The notes: generated from the sequence alone by a model not told the origin. A DNA stretch of 64,000 nt from Sardina pilchardus (GCF_963854185.1 NC_085004.1:13936599-14000598), one strand, 5' to 3'. Shown: positions 50,901 to 62,350, numbered from the stretch's first letter. Program-made: numbers and translations.

Positions 50901-52817
50901 TTGTTTTGTGGTATGACATTTGTGTTTGTGTGTTTGATTATTTTGTTGTTGTTCACTTGTTAGTTTGTTCTCCAGTGAGGCCTTTTTTATTTATCTGTGT
51001 AACCAGTCCATTGTCCCCTACAGATCACCAGACCAACCACAGTTTAAATGGCAACAGTAGGTGTCATAACATTTCCACATTTCACAAATTTCCACAAATT
51101 GTCATTTAAACCCTTTGAACTCTGCTGTATTCAAAACATGGATATCTAAACGCTCTTATATGTTAATGTTTCTAATTAGTGTGCTATAGTGTGTCGATTC
51201 TGAATGGTTATTCAACAAGCCTTGCTTGATCATAACGTTCCTGTCGCCCTGTCTGAACATTTTGTCTGTACTGCCATCTTGTGGTCATGGTTAGACATAA
51301 CCACAGATTTGACAGTAACATGTAGGCCTATGACGATCCAAAGGTTTAACACTTTTACCAGTTTAAGATACTTTTTGGCATAACACCCTGGCTGCGCTTG
51401 CATTAACACATGCACTTAGAGCCCAGTGTGTTTAACTGTGGTGTTGGTGTCTGAAAATCACACATCTGTCTGTCGGTGCATCTGTGTCTGTGTCTATGTC
51501 TGTGTCCCACTCCTTGTCTTGTGTCGTCATCCAGCCCATTCTTATCCAGTCGAGCAGTTCACCCCCATGCCTCAGTCATGGTCTGAGAGTCCAGATGGCA
51601 GCTGTAAGTATCCACCCATCCATTTGATTTCCTCTCTCCACCTCACTGATGTTCACACCGCTATGTCTGTTAATCAAGAAAGTGTAGTCTGCGATACCAT
51701 CATTCTCAAACCACGCCAGTCAAACAGATACACTTTCATGTGTCTTCTGTGAAGTACCTCCACCTCCTGCAGGCATGCTACAATGTTGAGTCGTTCACAC
51801 ACATTCTTGGCAGGTAGATCTAGTCATAACTGGTTTCCTTTTCTGTGAGTTTTGTTTTTCCTCACATATAGGATCCGTTATTACAGAGCCTGGGGCACTC
51901 CCAAGCTAGTTCTGTTTCAGCTCAGAGCATTGGCAGCCCGCTGCATGTTACATATTTCTAAAACATACCAAAACCTCCTCTGAGTAACCGTCACTGGTTG
52001 TACTGCTTTTATTGCAAAGGTCATTTTAGTGACATCTGCACGCAATTCTCTTGATTTAAATGTTTGTAAAGTAAGAATGTCAGACATGAATGATCTCTTG
52101 ACTCGAGATGACTCTCTTTAATTTCTGATGATTTCTGCACTTGAAAACTTCTGTGATATATAGTCAGTTCAGTTGTATTTGACACAGCTGTCTTTAAAGG
52201 AACACTTCACCGTTTTTTTTTCATATTAAACTACGTTATTCCATTAACTAAGACGAGTTGATACATACCTCTCTCGCGTTTCAATGCATGCACTCAATGG
52301 CTCTGGCGCGCGGTGCTGCTTTTATAGCACTTAGCTAGCCCAGTTCATTCAGCTCGTCTTAGTTACGAGAATAACGTAGTTTAATATGAAAAAACGGTGG
52401 AGTGTTCCTGTAATGGACTGATGGCACAGACAGGCCTGGTTCACTGGAGCAGCTGTTAGAGCAGCATCCCAACTATACATAGGGAGTGGAGTGCTGTCCT
52501 ACTCGCTGGTCCCCTGCAGGGTCTTGGTTTGGGTTTGGTCAGTGTGTGTGATGGCATTGTGTATTTGAGCCTGTGGTGTTAAAGCCCATGTGTTCCTCCC
52601 GCCCCCCCCAGACACCGAAATGCACATGGACCAGCCCTGCTGCCGCTGCCTCTACGATTTCGAGCCGGAGAACGAAGGCGAGCTGGGCTTCAAGGAGGGA
52701 GACATCATCATCCTCACCAACCAGATCGACGAGAACTGGTACGAGGGCATGATCAACGGCGAGTCGGGTTTCTTCCCCATCAACTACGTGGAGGTCCTAG
52801 TGCCCCTGCCCCAGTGA
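32819..52817 (+). CDS. sh3gl3: Endophilin A3, 11 coding exons
   Basis: Exons 32819-32863, 46048-46116, 46405-46477, 46985-47128, 47996-48129, 49186-49344, 50436-50539, 50681-50805, 51024-51056, 51535-51603 and 52612-52817 join in frame to 386 residues. The N-terminal amphipathic helix is MSVAGFKKQFHKASQ; the BAR domain fills about residues 5-245, with KIDVTN, TVSKIRGQVKTTGYPQPEG, DSLDINVKQNFIDPLQ and HHLKKMEGRRLDFDYKKKRQ. A Ser-rich linker follows, and the SH3 domain (about 320-380) has CLYDFEPENEGELGFKEGD, NQIDENWYEGM and FFPINYVEVLVPLP. Details such as EKISGAEGTKLD, GMLNTVSKIRGQVKTTGYP and ERSMFNFLENDV fit A3 rather than A1 or A2. Endophilins bend membrane at clathrin-coated necks and recruit dynamin and synaptojanin through SH3. 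Human A3 is about 347 residues; the extra length lies in the linker, largely exons 9 and 10. The 3' UTR runs to AATAAA at about 54873. Confidence 0.95.
34398..35013. mobile_element. TTAA-flanked non-autonomous element (piggyBac-like)
   Basis: TTAA at 34394-34397 and 35014-35017 flank a 616-base element beginning CCCTCATGTTGTCC and ending GGACAACATAAGGG. Subterminal inverted blocks GGGGTCAATTTGACCCC and GGGGTCAAATTGACCCC lie near both ends and once more inside near 34802. TTAA duplications with CCCT-type ends are typical of piggyBac. No transposase frame is present. A similar terminus occurs at about 16967-16992. Confidence 0.75.
44778..44939. mobile_element. Dispersed DNA-element fragment
   Basis: TATTAGCCGC at 44778 and AGCTAATAGTTGGGAAATTA near the right end look like inverted partners in part, with repeated AAGCCGCAG blocks inside. 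I recall the motif from vertebrate repeats but cannot name the family. Confidence 0.4.
45136..45282. mobile_element. 147-base hAT-type MITE inserted in a CA repeat
   Basis: The ends are inverted: CAGGCCTCGACATTAA on the left and TTAATGTTGAGCCCCTG on the right. The element begins CAGG and ends CCTG, as hAT elements do. Both flanks read ACACACAC, consistent with an 8-base target duplication, though a CA repeat makes this uninformative by itself. Confidence 0.75.
46145..46172. repeat. Poly-C tract in sh3gl3 intron 2
   Basis: A run of 28 C, 28 bases after the exon 2 donor at 46117. Confidence 0.9.
47525..47990. repeat. CT-rich minisatellite directly before sh3gl3 exon 5
   Basis: CT dinucleotide runs alternate with a block of C-rich sequence, then TTGCTCTATCTCT and TGCCTCTC, repeated about four times near 47565, 47725, 47840 and 47915. 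The tract reaches the acceptor TCCCTGCAG of exon 5 at 47995, making an extremely long pyrimidine tract. Confidence 0.9.
52198..52409. mobile_element. Hairpin MITE in the last intron of sh3gl3
   Basis: AGGAACACTTCACCG at 52198 pairs with CGGTGGAGTGTTCCT ending at 52409, and CATATTAAACTACGTTATTC pairs with GAATAACGTAGTTTAATATG. The inverted arms are about 70 bases; the interior is non-coding. It resembles a hairpin family common in fish genomes (recalled). Confidence 0.8.
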
Positions 52818-54885
52818 GAGACACCTCGATCGTGGCCCTCTGCCCAACAGTCCAACACTGGGGGTCACTGAACCCCCCCCCCCCCCCTACACTCTGACTT
52901 GCCTGATTTTGTGTTCGGCCCTGCTCAGCGGATGCCTTGCTATTCCACAGACATTTTTAAAAGAGTTGTCCTGTTCCCTCCCCTCCTCCCTATTTATTTT
53001 GTACGTTTTTGTTTTGTTTTTTTATCACACACTTTAGATCAGTATTTCTGTTTGTGGTATGCAGTAAAGATCTGTGTATGCGTTGGAATTCATTCTTGCT
53101 CTGAAGTTACTTGCGCCTTTTTCTCATCTTTTTCTTTTTCTTTGTTTTGTTCCTTTTTTAAGACGTGGTGCATTTTATTGGGTTGGTATGTTCTTAGGCT
53201 GTCTGTATATTTCTGCTCAAATGTGGAACTTACTTGTACCTGCCTGCCGTGGTCTTAAGTGTTTGATGAAAAAACACATTTTTAAACTGTGAGTTTTCTG
53301 AACTGCAACTCAATGAATGTCCTCCTATCAAGTCCTGTCTGTTTACATGGTATTACTTATTGTGATGCAGAATATATCATAGTAAGTGCCACAAGCTTTG
53401 TGTCAGGTAGGGTAAAAAAAAAGAAATGGAAAAAAAAAGACTGTATTACACTTACCGTTCAAGTGCTTTTTTCAATGGTGTTTGTACTGCACTAAAGCTT
53501 TAGAATCTCCTCCCCTGGATGTGCACAGGTTGCTCTATTGTCCTCCTGTTTTTCCTCCCTCTTCCCATCAAGGGTTGCGCTTCAGCATCGCTTAGGAGAT
53601 ACCACTTTTATATCGTCACCGCCGCGAGACCATCTCTGATGAATGATGAATATAGAATGTCATAGACTTCTGAATTCCTACTTTTGTACTATAGGCCTGC
53701 CTTTGTGCTGTCTGCCCAAGTGTATTAGATTGAAGGAAGCTACAAGAACAACAAGATCTACTTTGTGCTATGTCTTCAGTCTCAGTCCTGTGCTTGCTCT
53801 GTGAATGGAGGCAGTAAAAAAGCTCTTTGGTTACAGCGCTTGATCAATCGAATTTAACTGACAATACTGTACCCATTCCACCTAGTATGGAATGGACTGT
53901 ACAGTTGTGCTTTTTTCATGTTACCATACATAAATGTTTAAATTGCTAGCTCGGTTATGTTTCAGGGTGATGCCATATTTAGAGAATGCCATGCAAACTA
54001 TGTATGTCAGGATGTACAAAGGAAATGTTTGTACTTGTTCATATTGAAAATGGATTGATCATGTGTCAGTGTGTTCACACACCCCTTCTGTGTCACCAGT
54101 CACAACGAGTTAGTTGTTATCATCGGTCACTGTCGTTTTTATTCTGTTGCCTTTTTTTGTTTTTTGTTTTGTTTTGCTTTGCTTTGACTGTTGTTTTTGC
54201 TGGACAATTCACAGTTGAGTAATGTTAAAGACGAGGGTGTGGATCCCTTTTTATGTGATTTTGATAACGAACAAAGCTATTTTTGTGACCTTGATATCAT
54301 GCCTTCAAGTCTTAATGCTAGAACTGAAAAAAAGGGAGAGGACTTTCCTTGAAAGACACCTAGATGTATGTTCCTCCTCCTTTTTTTGCTTTGAGCCATA
54401 CCCTGTGTAACCACCCACTCCTCTCTATCCAAATCAACCATGAGACGATGGAGCAATGATAGAACCCAGGAGAGAACCGGAGATGCCTCTTCATGGAGGG
54501 TCTCCAGACTGAGAACTCAGTGCTGGAGCGTATGTGTGTGTGTCTGTGTGTGTCTGTGTGTGCCTGTGTGTGTATGTGTGTGTATGTATGTGTGTACGTC
54601 CAGAATCCCGATCACTGTTTGAAAGCATATGGTTTGCCCACACTACTGACCGCTGTCTTGTTTTGACACTGTAATTTCTCCAGCTTTCCCCCCACCGGCC
54701 CCTCAGCCTTGACCTCTCTACACAGCACGCCTTTCCAAACCAATACAGACTTGCAACGGATGCTGTGCATGAGATCCTTTTGTCTTTTTTCTTGTCTTTT
54801 GTTCTGTAGCATAATTTATACAAAGTGTTTTATAGGTGTTGTAAATGAATATATTATTACATATATTGCATAAATAAATGAAGAG
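52818..54885 (+). other. sh3gl3: 3' UTR of sh3gl3
   Basis: About 2 kb of non-coding sequence from the stop to AATAAA at 54873-54878. It is rich in T, with ATTTA elements and a GT run near 54531-54595. Its extent is inferred from the first strong poly(A) signal near the end of the T-rich stretch. Confidence 0.6.
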
Positions 54886-55213
54886 TAAAGACCATCTGAA
54901 AGTTGTCAAGTTTCTGTTAGAATATGGCAGACATTTTCAATCACTTCACACCAAAAATAGCTACATTTCTACTATGCAATTGTTCACTTGTTAAAAAAAA
55001 AATTCTAATAGCAGCAATTGTTCATTTGTTCAAAAACAAGAATCACAGTCAACTTTCACTAATACCAGTGTTCTAATGTGCCACAAAACCTTTTAAATCC
55101 ACCCAAAGGCCTTGTTTAAGACTCACCCAGTGCGACAGGAAAAAAACCCAAAACATTTCACTTAGAGCTGTTCAAATCCATTTCAGTGTTAGGATTCATC
55201 CTTTATATGCAGC

Positions 55214-56329
55214 TTATATCCAGACTTCAGTGCTCCTCTGCTTTGAGAGCCGCCCTTTGTGTGCCTTGCTCCTAAGGGACTGCGCTGCCCTCGGATTCCC
55301 CGCGGGGTTCTGCGAACTCTCGTCCTGCTCTTCCTTCAGCGGCGTGCAGTTCCCGGCGCAGGTCCAGTCTGGCCTGTGGTCCACCACCAGGTCCAGAGTC
55401 GGCAGCGAGGTGGTGCTGGTCACGTCCCTGAAGGTCAGCGAAGCGATCGAGTGGCTGTCCTGGTTGATGGCCTCGTAACCCCTCCAGGACGAGCCGTCCT
55501 TCAGCCTCACTGACCGCGTGATCTTCTTCCAGCCCAGGTGGTTGAGCTCCAGGAAGTTGAGGAAGATGCAGAAGATGCCCACGCCGAACATGAAGATGAG
55601 GAAGATGGTCTTCTCGGTGGGACGCGACACGTAGCAGTCCACGCGCTGGGAACAGGGGAAGGACATGCAGACGAAGTGCGCTGGGACCTGGAAACCAAAC
55701 AGCAGCCACTGGGCAAAGACGAAGCCTATCTCCAGCACGGCGCGGAAGCAGACGTGGAGGATGTAGTACTTGGACAGAACCCCCGACTTGGCCCCGGTCG
55801 GGTCTCGGCAGAGCCGGCTCTTGGTGGCGGAGGCGCAGACCCTCTTCAGGTTGCTCTGGGCGATGCCCTCCAGCACGTTTGCCAAGCTGTGGCCCAGGTG
55901 CCGGTGGGACTTGATGGAGCAGCTGTCCGAGTCGCAGCTGCGGGCGTACGCCTCGCGGCTCTCCTCCTTGCCCGCGTCGCTGCCGCTGCCGGTGCCGGTG
56001 GCGTGGTTGGCCTCCGGGTGCTGCTTGGACAGGTTGTGCCAGGTGTAGATGATGAAGCAGAGCGACGGCGTGGAGACGGTGATGATCTGGAAGACCCAGA
56101 AGCGCGGCTGCGAGATGGGCGCGAAGGCGTCGTAGCACACGTTGCGGCAGCCCGGCTGCAGCGTGTTGCACTCGAACATCTCCTGCTCGTCGGCGTACAC
56201 GTCCTCGGTGGCCACGGCCACGACGAGCAGGCGGAAGATGACCATGACGGTGAGCCAGATGCGGCCGATCATGGTGGAGTGCTGGTGGACGGCGTCCAGC
56301 AGCCGCTTGAGCAGCGTCCACTCCGTCAT
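55214..56329 (-). CDS. Delta-like connexin (candidate cx36.7/gjd6-like), uninterrupted
   Basis: One open frame of 371 residues from MTEWTLLKRLL. Four membrane spans are visible at about 20-40, 75-95, 190-210 and 245-270. The first extracellular loop has C-x6-C-x3-C (CNTLQPGCRNVC) and the second C-x4-C-x5-C followed by YVSRPTEKTIF, the connexin signature. Six subunits form a hemichannel, and paired hemichannels a gap junction. The N-terminus, VYADEQEMF and the long loop with RSCDSDSCSIKSHRHLGHS fit the delta class; I recall the fish heart connexin cx36.7 as similar but cannot verify it. The frame is open upstream to 56416, giving 29 more residues, but MTEW is the family start. The C-terminus ends STEVWI, a possible PDZ ligand. 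The cytoplasmic tail is about 100 residues. The opposite strand has a shadow frame of 278 codons. Confidence 0.92.
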   Translation of the reverse strand: MTEWTLLKRLLDAVHQHSTMIGRIWLTVMVIFRLLVVAVATEDVYADEQEMFECNTLQPGCRNVCYDAFAPISQPRFWVFQIITVSTPSLCFIIYTWHNLSKQHPEANHATGTGSGSDAGKEESREAYARSCDSDSCSIKSHRHLGHSLANVLEGIAQSNLKRVCASATKSRLCRDPTGAKSGVLSKYYILHVCFRAVLEIGFVFAQWLLFGFQVPAHFVCMSFPCSQRVDCYVSRPTEKTIFLIFMFGVGIFCIFLNFLELNHLGWKKITRSVRLKDGSSWRGYEAINQDSHSIASLTFRDVTSTTSLPTLDLVVDHRPDWTCAGNCTPLKEEQDESSQNPAGNPRAAQSLRSKAHKGRLSKQRSTEVWI

Positions 56330-56416
56330 GTCTCTGCTGCGAGAGACCCTCCTCAAATACACCACTTGAAATAGATCCACTTTAGCCCTGGCGCTGCTCT
56401 GCACAGGCGCTTTCAT

Positions 56417-57900
56417 GTTACAGGCCGGGCCCTGGAGCTGTGGACCCAGCGCTGCACTGAGCCATCCCTTTCTCCTTCAGAGATAAGGCTCCCGGCAGGG
56501 CCAGCCTGTGGCTCCCGGGCCCCACTTGACACGAGTCACATGATGGGCTCTCTCTTGTCTTCAGACTCCATTTAAAAACGATTCAAGAGACTGCACTCTT
56601 CCTGGCTCTGAGGACGCCTCTGATAGCACCGCCTGATAACATTCTTTATAGATTACGCCACCGGGGGGCCAGGGGCAGGCATTTAAAAATATGTCTCAGA
56701 TAAACGCCAACGCGTTTAGTTCTAAGTCGTAATAGGGCTGTGCAAAATGTTAGCAGTGGTGCAGTAAGTCATACCTCGCTAAATTTAATGTCTCTTATTT
56801 ATGGGGACTATAAAACTGCCATTGGGATGTTATAGTACACCTGCAATGGCAAGGTAACAATGAAGCACAGTGAGTGTGTAGTTTTGTGGAGTTTTTGAAA
56901 CATGTAAGTAGGTATACATTCCTTATGAAATAATGCTATTAATTAAGCAGTTTTATAGCCTGTGGGTTTAGTAATGATTTAAAAATGATAAATTGGGATT
57001 TACAATAAAATAGTTAATTTTATTGGTTTATGGACAAATTGCTTTTCATTGCACTAAAACAATAATATGAAATTCACAATCACTTCTGAGAAATAATAAG
57101 TGCATTTAATTTAAGACAACTATAATTCTTAAAGGAAAACAAACAGAAACATAATCTATTTCCCAACCTAAAAAAAGTCCTGCTGGAAAAAAAGTCTCAA
57201 AGGTTCTCAAATTGTTTTTTCACACCTCCTCCTGACCCTGGTCTGCCTGTTATCTCTCCCTTGAAAACGCTCTTTAAAAGCCTATTGGTGTCCAATGACC
57301 AGCACAGCTTATTTTGAAAAGGTAGCCTGACCCCCTTAACACCAGGTATCTCTCACAGAAGCTCTGTTATATCAGTGGTAGTATAACTAATGATTGTAAA
57401 ATCCTGCTTCGCAACAGCAGCAGCACTAGCAGCAGGATGGAAGTCTGTCAGGTCTCTTACCTCAGTGATATTAAAATGAACCTCCATTTGAAGTTAGACA
57501 TCTCTCACCTAACATGCCAAGAGCTCAGTCTCACCGGCTGTAAAAGGCAGGGACTCCTGGACAGGGGCAAACCTAATGTTAGAATGGTCGCCGTGACTAA
57601 AGGCCTTATCGATGGCCCCCCGACTGCCTCTCCACCCCCCCTGCCCCCCCCCCTCCTCGTCCAGCCCCAGGTATCAGATTAGTCTGGCGGGGTCTTGGCT
57701 CCTCAATGGGCCTGTCCAGTTTGACAGAGTGTTGAACAAAGCAGAGCAGGGCCATGTGTCTGTCTGGCAGGGCTTCCAGGAAGGGTCCCCTCAGCTGGGG
57801 CTTCTCCCCGCGTGGCCGGCCCAACCTCCAGCAGCCGTGTCAAGGGTGTCTGGTCACACTGTCACTTGACACGAGCGACACAAAACAAAATCACATCACG
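56417..57900. other. Upstream region of the connexin gene
   Basis: No exon recognised. A 380-base AT-rich block at 56811-57187 is duplicated at 61966-62350. A short C-rich stretch lies near 57630-57660. Confidence 0.5.
56811..57187. repeat. Left copy of a 380-base direct duplication
   Basis: Starts AACTGCCATTGGGATGTTAT and shares ATAGCCTGTGGGTTTAGTAA and TAAAATAGTT with the right copy at 61966-62350, in the same orientation. Neither copy has a coding frame or inverted ends. Confidence 0.85.
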
Positions 57901-57934
57901 GCACAAACGCGTATATTAGCCACACACACAGATA

Positions 57935-57978
<44 letters not shown>

Positions 57979-57993
57979 CTCTCTCTTTCTCCT

Positions 57994-58056
<63 letters not shown>

Positions 58057-58099
58057 TGCACACTAATACACACACACACATGCACACCTACACTCACAC

Positions 58100-58139
<40 letters not shown>

Positions 58140-58140
58140 A
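57935..58140. repeat. CA microsatellite with CT core
   Basis: CA repeats, a CT run at about 57976-58012, then more CA repeats to 58137. Simple-sequence frames here are not genes. Confidence 0.95.
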
Positions 58141-58650
58141 TGCAGGTCCGATATAAAGTCTGTTCCCAACTAATTCTTGTTCAAATATGCCAGGATTAAG
58201 AGACGTTAGAGGCTATTTGCAACTTAATGGCTATTGCAGGCTGCCCAAAGTGCACAGTGCAGTATGGTTTAGTGTTGACCTCTGCTTTATATGGTGTAGG
58301 GCACTCCACCCTGCTCTCCCAAGCTCTTTTCATGGCATGAAAGAGTGGTATTCACTTGTTCTTGTCCCAGCATATGGACACATAAAGCATCGGTCATCTG
58401 GTCTCTGGAGGACTTCAGACAATACCCCTGTCCCTGTCTCATTATTGATCCCAAGCTATTGATCCCAAGCTACCTCGGCAGCACAACGGCAGGGTGACCT
58501 GCAGCGCATTTGCATTTTAAAAAATGGCCATCGTGAAACTTTACGGGAGGCGATCCGCGCCGCATTAATGTGGGGCGCTTGACGTGGCCGTCTAGTCACG
58601 CCTCTGATGAGATTATCCCGGCCTCCTTTCCTCACGTCAACAATGGGTCT

Positions 58651-58742
58651 GCACACACACCGGGCGCCTGGAGTCGGACACACACACACACACCGGGTGT
58701 CTGTGTGTCTCTCTCACACACACAAACCAGGTGCCATGAGTC

Positions 58743-58784
<42 letters not shown>

Positions 58785-58850
58785 GGCGCCCTGAGGCACA
58801 CACACACACACACACACACACACACCAGGCACCCTGAGTCGGACACGGCA
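58651..58850. repeat. Hybrid minisatellite: CA runs alternating with a GGGCGCC-type block
   Basis: CACCGGGCGCCTGGAGTCGG and variants (ACCGGGTGTC, ACCAGGTGCCATGAGTCG, ACTGGGCGCCCTGAG, ACCAGGCACCCTGAGTCGG) recur about five times, separated by CA runs of varying length. Confidence 0.8.
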
Positions 58851-58859
58851 CCTCTGCAG

Positions 58860-60400
58860 AGAGGCGAACCCCGCTCCCCCGTTCCGTCTGACCCCTAGAG
58901 AAAGAGGAAGTCCCTCTCCCTCCGCCGCGGCCCGGCCGCTTGTTTTGATTCCAATGGTAATCTGCGGGCGTCTGGGCTCTCTATACTGTCCCAGAAGTGT
59001 CAAAGGAATTATTCACCCTCTCGCACTGTTCATGAAGGAATTCACAATGATGTCCGTCTCCCCCGCGGCTTTGTGAGGGGCAGCTTGTGAATGAATGGCA
59101 GATAGGATTAGAGTCGGATAGGGGGGAAGAAAAGAGAGAGAAAGAGAGAGAGAGAGAAAGAGAGAGAGAGACCAGAGCCTGTTCACTGCTCCCTGGCCCG
59201 GCCTCGCCAAGAGAAAAGAGAATAGTGGTCTCCCACAACCTCACTCGCTGGGCTGCACTGGCTCCCAGCTAGACTTTCATCTTAGCTTAGAGCTAATGCA
59301 TAAAGAGCGAACAAGCCATAAGTATGAATGGAAAGGTCACTTTTATTGCTCCTATGCTGCTAATCCTTCGCAGCATTTTGAGATTTCTCACGTTTCTCCG
59401 TCTTTTAAGACTCTACAAAATCATTTTTAGCCCAATGGCTCCAAGAAAGCAAGACAAAAAGAGTTCTTTGTGCTGTGGGCCCTCAGACTTTGAGTTAAAC
59501 TTTTTCCATTATGAGGATTCCATTAACTCCACTGGTTCTTACATCACTGCAGAGCCAGCTTGAAAAACATCCAGTAGGATATAAATGTCCCCTTTAATTT
59601 CCAAGTTGTTGAAATGCCTCCAGGACTGCAGCCCACTTACTTACGCTTTATGTCTGCAGCGACTGTCTCCCTGTAATGATCTGCTCATGGTCTGGATAGG
59701 CTCACAGCAGCGCTCCACTGTGGCCAACAGGAACTTCTGGGTTCCCCATGTGCACAAGATCATGGGTTGCCCGCATGTAGTAACAATCATCTGAGAGAGC
59801 ACAGCACTTTTTAGAGCCATGATGCAGGACACTGGAGGATGTAATACACCTTTATAATCATGCTTAGATTATGGCCACAGTTGTGGTGCCTTTACCTCTC
59901 TATGACACCTAGTTAACAGAACCTGTGGCTGCTTGAAAATATTAACCAAATATTTGAAGCAAGTGATATCTGAAAGGCTGAGGACTGTATCTTGCGAACA
60001 GTATAAATCTTTGTACATGTTACGTCAGAGCTCAAGGAAAGCAAGCTCATGGTGTGTGTTTTTAGAAAGAGATAAACAGCTACTTAACCACTGCTCTAAA
60101 ATTAGACACTGCCTTGACCACCTCAGGATCCTGTTTTTGTATTTTGTTGTGTTACCCTCAATTACTTTGATGCTGTGGAAGCCAAAGTTTCTCTGTCACA
60201 GCCCAGCTAAATTACCATAATGTCAAGGAAATGAAAGGGTTGGCAGTGGCGACGTCTAACTGGATTAGGTGGCTATAGAGAGTTGGTGCCCTTAGTGTAA
60301 CTTGCAGTGATGTGAAAAGGATTTCCATTCGTCTAGTCTGTGCTTGCTCCCCCCCATCTAATCCCCATCTATTCTCACCGCTAACCTTGAGCTGAATGCT
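58860..60400. other. Intergenic, no gene recognised
   Basis: No convincing exon on either strand. A GA run lies at 59132-59171. Several modest open frames lie at 59.3-60.2 kb and part of the sequence (CGCTGGGCTGCACTGGCTCC near 59250) has the look of an old repeat, but I cannot name it. Confidence 0.45.
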
Positions 60401-60403
60401 AAT

Positions 60404-60636
60404 CTGAGCAGTGAAGAGAAACAGTCTGCCGAGTGGCTCCCCAGAAGTGAGAGCTCGCCGTCGCAGGCAGACAGAGAGAGAGGGAGAGAAAGCGAGAGAG
60501 AGAGAGAAAGAGAGGGAGGAAGGAAAGGAGGAGAGAGAGGGAGAGACGACAGCTTGCCTGCCGGTGCACAGGACTACCTACTTGTTATTTTATGGAATGC
60601 TTGAGACGTGAGGAACGTCATGGCCACATGAGAAGT
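60404..60636 (+). other. Possible 5' leader exon of the MARCH-like gene
   Basis: Sequence ends at a good donor, GAGAA|GTAAGTCC near 60636, and holds a GA repeat at 60471-60545. It lies 2.3 kb upstream of the first coding exon, whose acceptor TCTCAG is at 62913. The start is arbitrary and the link unproven. Confidence 0.3.
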
Positions 60637-61544
60637 AAGTCCCTCATACTTCAGCTGTTTTTTTTTATTATTATTATTATCTCTGGGGTTTGGGTTGGAA
60701 GCTACAGAATGTTGTGTGTGATTATAATAGTGTTCTTTCTGTAGGTGAGTGTTATCTTATCTTCATCCCCTGATAAGACATCAGTTGATTTGTTTTTTTT
60801 ACCCAGCCAACAATACTGTTCTTTGCTCGGATTGTGTTAGTACATGCATATTGATTTCATCTTACTGAGTATGATGTGTAATTGAAATGCATATTGTACA
60901 GTCTCGACACACTGTGTCCCGGAACTTCTAAGTTGTGGGTGCTGCTGGTGGTGTTTAATATGGATGTGATTAACACAGTTAAACCCAAGTGATGAAAGCT
61001 TACACAGGAAGGATAAGAAGGTGGGGGGCTGGCAGTTTAGTTAATTGGCTTGTTCTCTCTCTTGGCCTCTGTTCAGTCGGGTACTGTGTAACATTTTGCC
61101 AAAACGTTATGATGCAGTTGGAATCAAATATATGCAGATATATACACTATACTGTATACTGTAGAAAGTAGATACTTAATGCTGGTGTACAATGCAAACT
61201 GTAATGTCCTCATGAAATTACCATGTGAGTAGAAGGATCATTCATTAGTACAAAGATCAGTACGAGGAAGTTTTCATTAGGATCATTTATTGTTCATTAT
61301 GACTCACAACATGCTGGCTGACCATTCCAGTCAGAGAGGCGACTGGCTAAAGAACCTCTGGGCTGTTGTGGGGGTTTGTGTTGACTTATCCAATTCACAC
61401 ACATCCGGGCGGAGATCACAACATGGAGATTACGAGAGCAGCTCCTCAGTCAGCCTCTACTCCCTCCATATGTACACATGTGAAACTGAGATCAAAGCTG
61501 GCACGGCAAGACCACATGTCACTTAAGCCACTCACGCCGGGCTT

Positions 61545-61555
61545 ACACACACTCA

Positions 61556-61603
<48 letters not shown>

Positions 61604-61659
61604 GTACACATAAACAACAACATGCTGAAGAGTGCATGAAGGCATGCAGACATGCACAC

Positions 61660-61700
<41 letters not shown>

Positions 61701-61800
61701 CAAAATACACTCATGCATATACATGAACACGTGCATACACACACACACACACACATACATGTATACACACACACACACAAGACTCCAACTCACACACATT
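61545..61800. repeat. Cluster of CA microsatellites
   Basis: CA runs at 61556-61598, 61664-61697, 61736-61755 and 61764-61780 separated by short unique sequence. Confidence 0.9.
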
Positions 61801-61965
61801 CATTTGAAAGGTGAATGGATTTGGAATAATGAGGGATCCTTGAGCCTCTCTCTGCAGTCCACTTCAGACACAGTCCTCAGACGGTGTGTTTCTTTCTGAA
61901 TTCCTTGCACAAAAGAGTTGAAAGAGAATGAAAGAGTTATATCTCTTCTCATCTGAACAGATGGC

Positions 61966-62350
61966 AAAAACTGCCATTGGGATGTTATAGTACACCTGTA
62001 CAGGCAAGGTAACAATGAAGGACAGTGAATGTGTAGTTCTGTTTATGGAATTTTTTAAACATGTTAGTCAGTATATGTTCCTTATGAATTAAGCTATTGT
62101 ATAGCCTGTGGGTTTAGTAATGATTCAAAATTATAGGTTGGAATTTACAGTAAAATAGTTGTTATTGATTTGTGACATGTGTTATCCATTGCACCAAAAC
62201 AACAATGTAAAATTCATAATCACAGCAATGAGTTCCCCTGACGTCAGAAGCCAAATAAAGCAGTGCATCAGATAAATAATTAAACAACTCTGATTCTTAA
62301 ATGAAAACACAAAAAATACAATAATCTGTTTCCCAAGCAAAAAAAAACAA
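61966..62350. repeat. Right copy of the 380-base direct duplication
   Basis: Matches 56811-57187 along its length with many substitutions and small gaps; ends TCTGTTTCCCAAGC where the left copy has TCTATTTCCCAACC. Confidence 0.85.

Noticed and set aside
55272..56374. Long overlapping frames on both strands (278 and 349 codons)
   Set aside because: Shadow frames of the GC-rich connexin coding sequence; Ala/Gly/His/Arg-rich without connexin features.
59324..60220. Modest open frames at 59.3-60.2 kb that looked like an old coding relic
   Set aside because: I could not match any to a protein family; stop codons interrupt every candidate, and part may be an unnamed repeat.
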